A DNA stretch of 64,000 nucleotides, from contig NZ_CP014596.1 of assembly GCF_001687105.1 (NCBI RefSeq), positions 1,177,001 through 1,241,000 of the forward strand, read 5' to 3'. The position numbers and the translations under genes are program-made. This document shows positions 59,273 to 64,000 of this stretch, in pieces (positions within the stretch are counted from its first letter, which is position 1; every line of letters starts with the position of its first letter). The DNA is from Salipiger sp. CCB-MM3. GTDB taxonomy: Bacteria; Pseudomonadota; Alphaproteobacteria; Rhodobacterales; Rhodobacteraceae. Under the pieces are notes generated by a model, which worked only from the letters and a program-made list of their open reading frames with translations, was not told the origin of the DNA and did not search any database.

Positions 59273-60323
59273 AGCCCAGCACCTCCGTGAGCAGCTCGTG
59301 ACGTTCAAGATAGGCGCGGGCTTCGGCGCCGCGGGTGGCCTCAACCGAGACCAGCAGGTTGCCGAAGGGATGTGGGCCGATCTCTTCGATCGCGCCCGCC
59401 AGAATGTTGACCGGAATCCCGAGCTCGGAAGTGAGCTTGGCCAGCATTGGATCGGTGGCATGGGTCCCGGCGAAGGCGATGCGGATTACCTCTTGGCTGT
59501 CGCCCTGCGGGCGCTCGGCCTGCAGTTTGCCGGCGACGAAGCTCGGCAGGGTGATGCCGGTGATGCCCGACAGGAAAGAGCGCGTGGTCGGATGCTTGGG
59601 GTCGGCAAAGACCTCATAGGTCGAGCCCGCCTCGACGATCTTGCCGCCGTCGATCACCGCCACATGGCTGGCGATGTCGCGGACCACGGCCATCTCGTGG
59701 GTGATCAGCAGGATGGTCAGCCCGAGGTCGCGGTTGATGTCGGCCAGCAGCTTCAGCACGGTCTGCGTGGTCTCGGGGTCGAGCGCCGAGGTGGCCTCAT
59801 CCGAGAGCAGCACCTTGGGCTGGGTGGCGAGCGCGCGGGCGATGCCGACGCGCTGCTTCTGCCCGCCCGAAAGCTCTGCCGGGTAGCGGTTGCTGAACTG
59901 CTCGAGCCCGACGCGCCCGATGAGGTCGTTGACCCGCCGCTTGATCTCGGCACCGGGCACGCCTGCGATCTCGAGCGGCAGGGCGACGTTGCCGTAAACC
60001 GTGCGCGAGCTCAGCAGGTTGAAGTGCTGGAAGATCATCCCAACCTCGCGGCGGATCCGCCGCAGGTCCGCGGCACCGGCGCGACCGACGTCATGTCCGG
60101 CGACGGTGACCGTGCCCGAGGTCGGCTGCTCGAGCCCGTTGACCATGCGCAGCAGCGTCGATTTGCCCGCGCCGGAACGTCCGATGATCCCGGTGATCGT
60201 GCCGGGGGCGACGTCGAGGTTCACATCCTCGAGCGCCATGACGGTGCCGGAGCCCTTTTTGTCAAAGGACTTTCCCAGCTTGTCGAAGGTGATCGCGGCA
60301 CCTGATGTCTGTACTTCGGCCAT
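59262..60323 (-). CDS. metN: methionine ABC transporter ATP-binding protein
   Basis: ATG 60323 gives 353 residues: Walker A GRSGAGKST at 48-56, signature LSGGQKQ at 151-157, and 'LLSDEATSALDPETTQ' for Walker B and the D-loop. The C-terminal NIL domain ('IRIAFAGTHATDPMLAKLTSELGIPVNILAGAIEEIGPHPFGNLLVSVE') binds methionine and shuts the transporter when internal methionine is high. It is the first gene of the reverse-strand metNIQ unit. Methionine import beside methyl-group metabolism fits the region. Confidence 0.94.
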   Translation of the reverse strand: MAEVQTSGAAITFDKLGKSFDKKGSGTVMALEDVNLDVAPGTITGIIGRSGAGKSTLLRMVNGLEQPTSGTVTVAGHDVGRAGAADLRRIRREVGMIFQHFNLLSSRTVYGNVALPLEIAGVPGAEIKRRVNDLIGRVGLEQFSNRYPAELSGGQKQRVGIARALATQPKVLLSDEATSALDPETTQTVLKLLADINRDLGLTILLITHEMAVVRDIASHVAVIDGGKIVEAGSTYEVFADPKHPTTRSFLSGITGITLPSFVAGKLQAERPQGDSQEVIRIAFAGTHATDPMLAKLTSELGIPVNILAGAIEEIGPHPFGNLLVSVEATRGAEARAYLERHELLTEVLGYVG

Positions 60324-60720
60324 CCGAGTCTCTCGTTTTCGTCCGGCCTCCCCCTTGCGGCGCGGTAGACCGGATATGGGCCGGGGACGCAAGCCCTGCC
60401 GGGTGCCTGCGCGCGCGGGCCGCCTGTGCGCGAGAGTGTATCATGGCAGAGGGGCAGGAGGGTGTTCCGGCTTGTGGCGCCGGGCACGGGCGCTGTTCGC
60501 CGCGCGGCGTTGGGGGCCGGAGGATGTTCTTTTTGCGCGCTGAGGGCTGCGCCCGATCCTGGGTGGGCGCGGCGCAGGGCTGGTGCAATGCGCTTTATCT
60601 CACAAACCCTTACGCCCTGCGAACAGCCGCGCGGCGTTGCCAATGCGCCCTCTCATGGGGAGGTCGGGCGCGGCAAAGTGGCGGCAACGGCGCGGGGCCA
60701 TCGCACGGGCAAGCGCGCGC
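60324..60720. other. gene-free region upstream of metN
   Basis: About 400 bases separate metN from repeat copy C. Open frames here are Arg/Gly/Pro-rich and lack ribosome-binding sites. I searched the reverse strand for SAM-II/SAM riboswitch signatures and found none. The metN promoter must lie here, but I cannot point to a clear -10/-35. Confidence 0.4.
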
Positions 60721-60890
60721 TGCTCCGCCCGGAGCAAAGGCCGAAGACCGCCGGGCCAGTGCCTGCCCGTCCCGGCGGGCTGGCGCTTTGTCATCCTCGT
60801 GCAGCGATTGAGGTCGTCCGGATGTGGCTGGGATAAAGCAATGACCTCAGGGGGCGGCGCGCCAACCCACGGGTAGCCGCGCGCCCGGCT
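60721..60890. repeat. dispersed repeat, copy C
   Basis: This copy keeps GCTCCGCCCGGA at the start (as copy B), the central CGTCCCGGCGGGCTGGCGCT, GGATAAAGC and CCCACGGG near the end. The arms are degenerate (CCGGGCCAGTGCCTGCCCGT against a mismatched partner), so it is the most diverged of the three. It lies between metN and the GH25 gene, both on the reverse strand, and ends 9 bases after the GH25 stop. Confidence 0.65.
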
Positions 60891-60899
60891 CTTGCTCCG

Positions 60900-61751
60900 C
60901 TATCCCTGACTGCGCGCCGCCAGCCAAGCCCGCCAGTTCGCTTCGTTCCCGGCAAAGGCGTTGAGGTCCACCGGCCCGCGCACCCCTGGCACCAGACCGG
61001 TGCCGGTGTACTGCCAGAAGCTCCAGCGCTCGTCGGGGTAGCGCTCGGACGGGTGCGCGGTGACCGAGCGCAGCCAGAACTCGGCCCCGCGCAGCGAGCC
61101 CAGATCGTTGCGGGCGTAGAAGTCGGGCGTGGTGTAGATCACCGGGGCGGTGCCGTAGTGGCGCTCGACGATGCGGGAGAACTCGCGGATGCTGGCGCGC
61201 ACCTCATCCGCGGGCGGGCGGATGCGGCAGGTGGGCGAGAGGTGGTTCCACTCCATGTCGAGGATCGGCGGCAGATCTCCGCGCCGTTTCGGGACATTGG
61301 CGATGAACCACGCCGCCTGCTCACGCGCCGGGCGGCAGAAATAGTAGAAGTGATAGGCCCCCACCGGCACGCCTGCGGCCCGCGCCCCGGCGGCGTTCTG
61401 CGCAAAGGCCGGATCGATGTGATCCCCGCCCTCGGTCGCCTTGAGATAGCCGAAGCGAATGCCCGCGTCGCGGGCCTCGCGCCAGTCGATCGCACCCTGA
61501 TAGCGCGCCGCATCGAGCCCATGCACCGGGTAGCGCGAGGGGCTGACCGAGTCCCACGCATGGGGATCGGTGTCGCCAAAGCGGCGGGGGATGCCGCTGG
61601 CACGGTTTTCGCGGATATAAAGCGCCTGCGTTTCGCTGGCGGAAAGGGTGGCGGTGCGTGGCGCCGAACTGCCGCAACCGCCAAGGGTCGCTGCGAGTGC
61701 GACGATCATCGCGCCCGCCCGGACCCATGGTCTGGGGGATGTCGTGATCAT
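60900..61751 (-). CDS. GH25 lysozyme-like lipoprotein
   Basis: ATG 61751, with AGGA 7 bases upstream, gives 283 residues starting MITTSPRPWVRAGAMIVALAATLGGCGSS, a lipoprotein signal with lipobox LGGC. The catalytic domain is GH25 muramidase: 'HGLDAARYQGAIDWREARDAGIRFGYLKATEGGDHIDPAFAQNAAGARAAGVPVGAYHFYYF' and 'PPILDMEWNHLSP' with the paired acids, ending 'RWSFWQYTGTGLVPGVRGPVDLNAFAG'. It should cut peptidoglycan glycan chains from the inner face of the outer membrane. It is probably a single gene. Confidence 0.9.
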   Translation of the reverse strand: MITTSPRPWVRAGAMIVALAATLGGCGSSAPRTATLSASETQALYIRENRASGIPRRFGDTDPHAWDSVSPSRYPVHGLDAARYQGAIDWREARDAGIRFGYLKATEGGDHIDPAFAQNAAGARAAGVPVGAYHFYYFCRPAREQAAWFIANVPKRRGDLPPILDMEWNHLSPTCRIRPPADEVRASIREFSRIVERHYGTAPVIYTTPDFYARNDLGSLRGAEFWLRSVTAHPSERYPDERWSFWQYTGTGLVPGVRGPVDLNAFAGNEANWRAWLAARSQG

Positions 61752-61884
61752 CTTCTTGTCCTGCTCTTGCCTGAGGCGAGCGTAACGCGAAAATCGATTC
61801 ACGGCATCATGTAGTTGTGCAACACCGGGGGATGACCAAGCGTTGCGTCCACGCCGCCGCGCGGGCGGCGACGTGGGGCAGGGG

Positions 61885-63543
61885 TCAGCGCTGCGAGGTC
61901 TGCCAGTCCGGATGGATCCACGGCTGCCCGTTGTCGCGGGGCAGGGGCTGCTTGCCGAGGATATGGTCCGCCGCCTTCTCGCCGCTCATGATCGACGGCG
62001 CGTTGAGGTTGCCGTTGGTGATCTGCGGGAAGATCGAACTGTCGGCGACCCGCAGCCCCTCGACACCGATCACCCGGCATTCGGGATCGACCACCGCCAT
62101 CGGATCGCTCGCCGGGCCCATCCGGCAGGTGCCGCAGGGGTGATAGGCGCTCTCGGCGTGCTCGCGGATGAAGTCGTCGAGTTGCTCATCGGTCTGCACC
62201 GCGTCACCCGGCTGGATCTCATGGCCGCGATAGGGGGCAAAGGCCTCCTGACCAAAGATCTCGCGGGTGAGGCGGATGCAGGTGCGGAAGTCGGCCCAGT
62301 CATCCTCATGCGACATGTAGTTGAAGAAGATGCTGGGCGCGTCCTTGGGATCGCCGGATTTCAGCGTCACCGCGCCGCGCGATTTCGAGCGCATCGGCCC
62401 GACGTGGGCTTGGAACCCGTGGCCTTCTGCCGCCGCCTTGCCATCGTAGCGCACCGCGATGGGCAGGAAGTGGTACTGGATATCGGGATATTCGACACCG
62501 GCTTTCGAGCGGATGAAGGCGGCGCTTTCGAACTGGTTCGAGGCGCCCGGTCCGCTGCGGGTGAACAGCCATTGTGCCCCCACCAGCGCCTTGCCGAAGA
62601 GGTTCCAGTATTTGAACAGCGACACCGGCTGGGTGGCCGCCTGCTGGATGTAGAGCTCGAGGTGGTCCTGGAGGTTCTGGCCGACACCGGCGCGGTCTGC
62701 GACCACCTCGATGCCATGCTCTTTCAGGTGCTCGGCCGGGCCGATGCCCGAGAGCATCAGCATCTTCGGCGAGTTGATCGAACTGGCAGAGAGGATCACC
62801 TCGGCCTCGGCCTTGATCACCTCGATCTTGCCCTTGCGCTCCAGCTCGACCCCGGTGGCGCGGCCGTTCTCGATCACCACCTTGCGGGCGAGCCCGCGCA
62901 CCAATTCGACGTTGCCGCTGGCCATGGCGGGTTTGAGATAGGCCTTATAGGCCGACCAGCGCTCGCCTTTGTAGACGGTCGCGTCGAACGGGCCAAAGCC
63001 TTCCTGCTTTTGGCCGTTGTAATCGTCGGTGGCTTCATAGCCCGCCTGCACCCCGGCCTCGACAAAGGCGCGGGTGAGAGGGTTGTCGCGCTTGCCGCGC
63101 GAGACATGCAGCGGGCCGTCCTTGCCGCGCCAGTCGGGATCGCCGCCGTGGCCGCCCTCGTGCCATGTCTCCATGCGCTTGTAGTAGGGCAGCACGTCGG
63201 CATAGGCCCAGCCCTGCGCGCCCATCTCTTCCCATGTGTCGAAGTCGCGCGCGTGGCCGCGCACATAGACCATGCCGTTGATCGACGAGGAGCCGCCCAG
63301 CACCTTGCCGCGCGGGGTCGCCAGACGGCGACCACCCAGATGCGGCTCGGGCTCGGATTCATACCCCCAGTCGTAACGCTTCATGTTCATCGGGTAGGAC
63401 AGCGCGCCGGGCATCTGGATGAAGGGCCCGGCATCGGTGCCGCCGTGTTCGATGACGATGACCTTCCGGCCCGCTTCCGCGAGCCGGTAGGCGATGGCGC
63501 AGCCCGCAGAGCCCGCGCCGACGATGACGTATTCCGCTTGCAT
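61885..63543 (-). CDS. betA: choline dehydrogenase
   Basis: The 552-residue GMC oxidoreductase starts [53 protein letters not shown]. It carries '[49 protein letters not shown]' and the GMC signature 2 '[20 protein letters not shown]'. The C-terminal active-site region is '[11 protein letters not shown]' and '[28 protein letters not shown]'. It oxidises choline to betaine aldehyde at the membrane. It lies 11 bases downstream of betB. Confidence 0.93.
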   Translation of the reverse strand: MQAEYVIVGAGSAGCAIAYRLAEAGRKVIVIEHGGTDAGPFIQMPGALSYPMNMKRYDWGYESEPEPHLGGRRLATPRGKVLGGSSSINGMVYVRGHARDFDTWEEMGAQGWAYADVLPYYKRMETWHEGGHGGDPDWRGKDGPLHVSRGKRDNPLTRAFVEAGVQAGYEATDDYNGQKQEGFGPFDATVYKGERWSAYKAYLKPAMASGNVELVRGLARKVVIENGRATGVELERKGKIEVIKAEAEVILSASSINSPKMLMLSGIGPAEHLKEHGIEVVADRAGVGQNLQDHLELYIQQAATQPVSLFKYWNLFGKALVGAQWLFTRSGPGASNQFESAAFIRSKAGVEYPDIQYHFLPIAVRYDGKAAAEGHGFQAHVGPMRSKSRGAVTLKSGDPKDAPSIFFNYMSHEDDWADFRTCIRLTREIFGQEAFAPYRGHEIQPGDAVQTDEQLDDFIREHAESAYHPCGTCRMGPASDPMAVVDPECRVIGVEGLRVADSSIFPQITNGNLNAPSIMSGEKAADHILGKQPLPRDNGQPWIHPDWQTSQR

Positions 63544-63554
63544 TGAGGGCCTCC

Positions 63555-64000
63555 TCAGAACGGGGCCTCGGTCGGCGCCATGCCGACGTAGACCGATTTC
63601 AACTGGCTGTAGTGCTCGATCGCCGCCTTGGAGTTCTCGCGGCCCACACCCGAATTCTTGGACCCGCCAAAGGGGGCCTCGACCGGGGTGAGATTGTAGG
63701 CGTTGATATAGCAGGTGCCTGCCTCAAAGCCCGCCGCGACGCGATGCGCGCGGGTGAGGTCATTGGTGAAGACACCGGCGGCGAGGCCGAACTGCGTGTC
63801 ATTGGCGCGGGTCAGCGCCTCTTCTTCGGTGGCGAACTTCAACACCGACATGACCGGGCCAAAGATTTCCTCGCGCGCGATGGTCATCTCGTCGGTGACA
63901 TCGGCAAAGAGCGTCGGCTCGATGTAGAAGCCCGCGCCGTCGATCAGCTTGCCGCCCTTGACCAGACGCGCGCCCTCTTCGACGCCCTTCTTGATATAGC
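63555..64000 (-). CDS. betB: betaine aldehyde dehydrogenase, 3' part
   Basis: The frame is open to the right edge, so only the C-terminal ~148 residues are present. It includes '[104 protein letters not shown]', matching BetB. It converts betaine aldehyde to glycine betaine with NAD(P). A regulator such as betI may lie beyond the window. The catalytic Cys is not in view. Confidence 0.9.
   Translation of the reverse strand, partial: YIKKGVEEGARLVKGGKLIDGAGFYIEPTLFADVTDEMTIAREEIFGPVMSVLKFATEEEALTRANDTQFGLAAGVFTNDLTRAHRVAAGFEAGTCYINAYNLTPVEAPFGGSKNSGVGRENSKAAIEHYSQLKSVYVGMAPTEAPF

Noticed and set aside
60324..60720. SAM-type riboswitch before metN
   Set aside because: The reverse-strand leader lacks the conserved SAM-II loop and pseudoknot sequences, and no SAM-I core is recognisable.
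60305..60836. Overlapping forward ORFs of 168 and 136 codons upstream of repeat C
   Set aside because: They have Arg/Gly/Pro-rich composition, no ribosome-binding sites, and run into the non-coding repeat.
1..64000. CRISPR arrays, tRNA/rRNA genes, transposases or prophage
   Set aside because: No regular direct-repeat/spacer pattern, no tRNA cloverleaf with TTCRA arm, no rRNA segments and no integrase or transposase motifs were seen.

Overview
The window is a dense, high-G+C stretch of an alphaproteobacterial chromosome, most likely from the Rhodobacterales/Roseobacter group (Salipiger-like genera would fit, but I cannot name the genus). The reasons are the G+C-rich codon use, the soxBDAG-glyA-purU sarcosine operon, the PrpE gene behind a TTTGCAAA-rich promoter, and an intergenic REP-like element of a type I associate with this family. 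I see no rRNA, tRNA, CRISPR array, phage or transposase genes. Both ends cut genes: a DMT exporter at the left and a betaine aldehyde dehydrogenase at the right.

Layout. 1-8 kb: end of a DMT transporter, an M20 peptidase, a single-domain WGR protein, a PLP aminotransferase and a PaoABC-like molybdenum aldehyde oxidoreductase operon. 8-19 kb: a CYTH protein and a sugar-type ABC importer operon (binding protein, two permeases, ATPase) followed by a Gfo/Idh oxidoreductase and a MaoC hydratase. A divergent IclR regulator and a lactonase-type amidohydrolase follow, then a reverse-strand pair made of a CaiB CoA-transferase and a binding protein with no signal peptide. Shared GAATGA-type sites suggest one IclR regulon. 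19-21.6 kb: sfsA, an MscS channel and map.

21.6-26.5 kb: a four-gene reverse operon (aldehyde dehydrogenase, LLM flavin monooxygenase, alpha/beta hydrolase, AA_synth/DUF1185 protein) with a divergent LysR gene, probably an uncharacterised catabolic route. 26.7-34.4 kb: forward genes for a serine acetyltransferase-like protein, a glyoxalase-like protein, an M20D amidohydrolase, a LysR regulator, a beta-hydroxyacid dehydrogenase, an aldehyde dehydrogenase and two membrane proteins (DUF3100-like plus a small partner). The last two may form an undescribed two-part transporter. 34.5-40.8 kb: mixed housekeeping and accessory genes, including a TetR/medium-chain reductase pair with an operator palindrome, GNAT, MaoC, HAD-IIA, an aldose epimerase, a Mn-dependent pyrophosphatase and a DUF3072 protein.

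41-47.5 kb: malic enzyme-phosphotransacetylase fusion, a Hint-domain protein, an AT-rich gap with a TTTGCAAA site cluster, prpE, and a DUF4396 membrane protein with a His-rich tail. 47.5-64 kb: a methyl-group and one-carbon region with a GlxA/GbdR-type regulator, sarcosine oxidase BDAG, glyA, purU, a PuuB-like oxidase, a methionine importer metNIQ, a GH25 lipoprotein and betBA for choline to betaine. Together these suggest conversion of choline-derived methyl groups to serine, formate and pyruvate.

The most unusual non-coding signal is a repeat of about 160-200 bp present three times (21.5, 48.7 and 60.8 kb). One copy is bounded by perfect 20-bp inverted arms.
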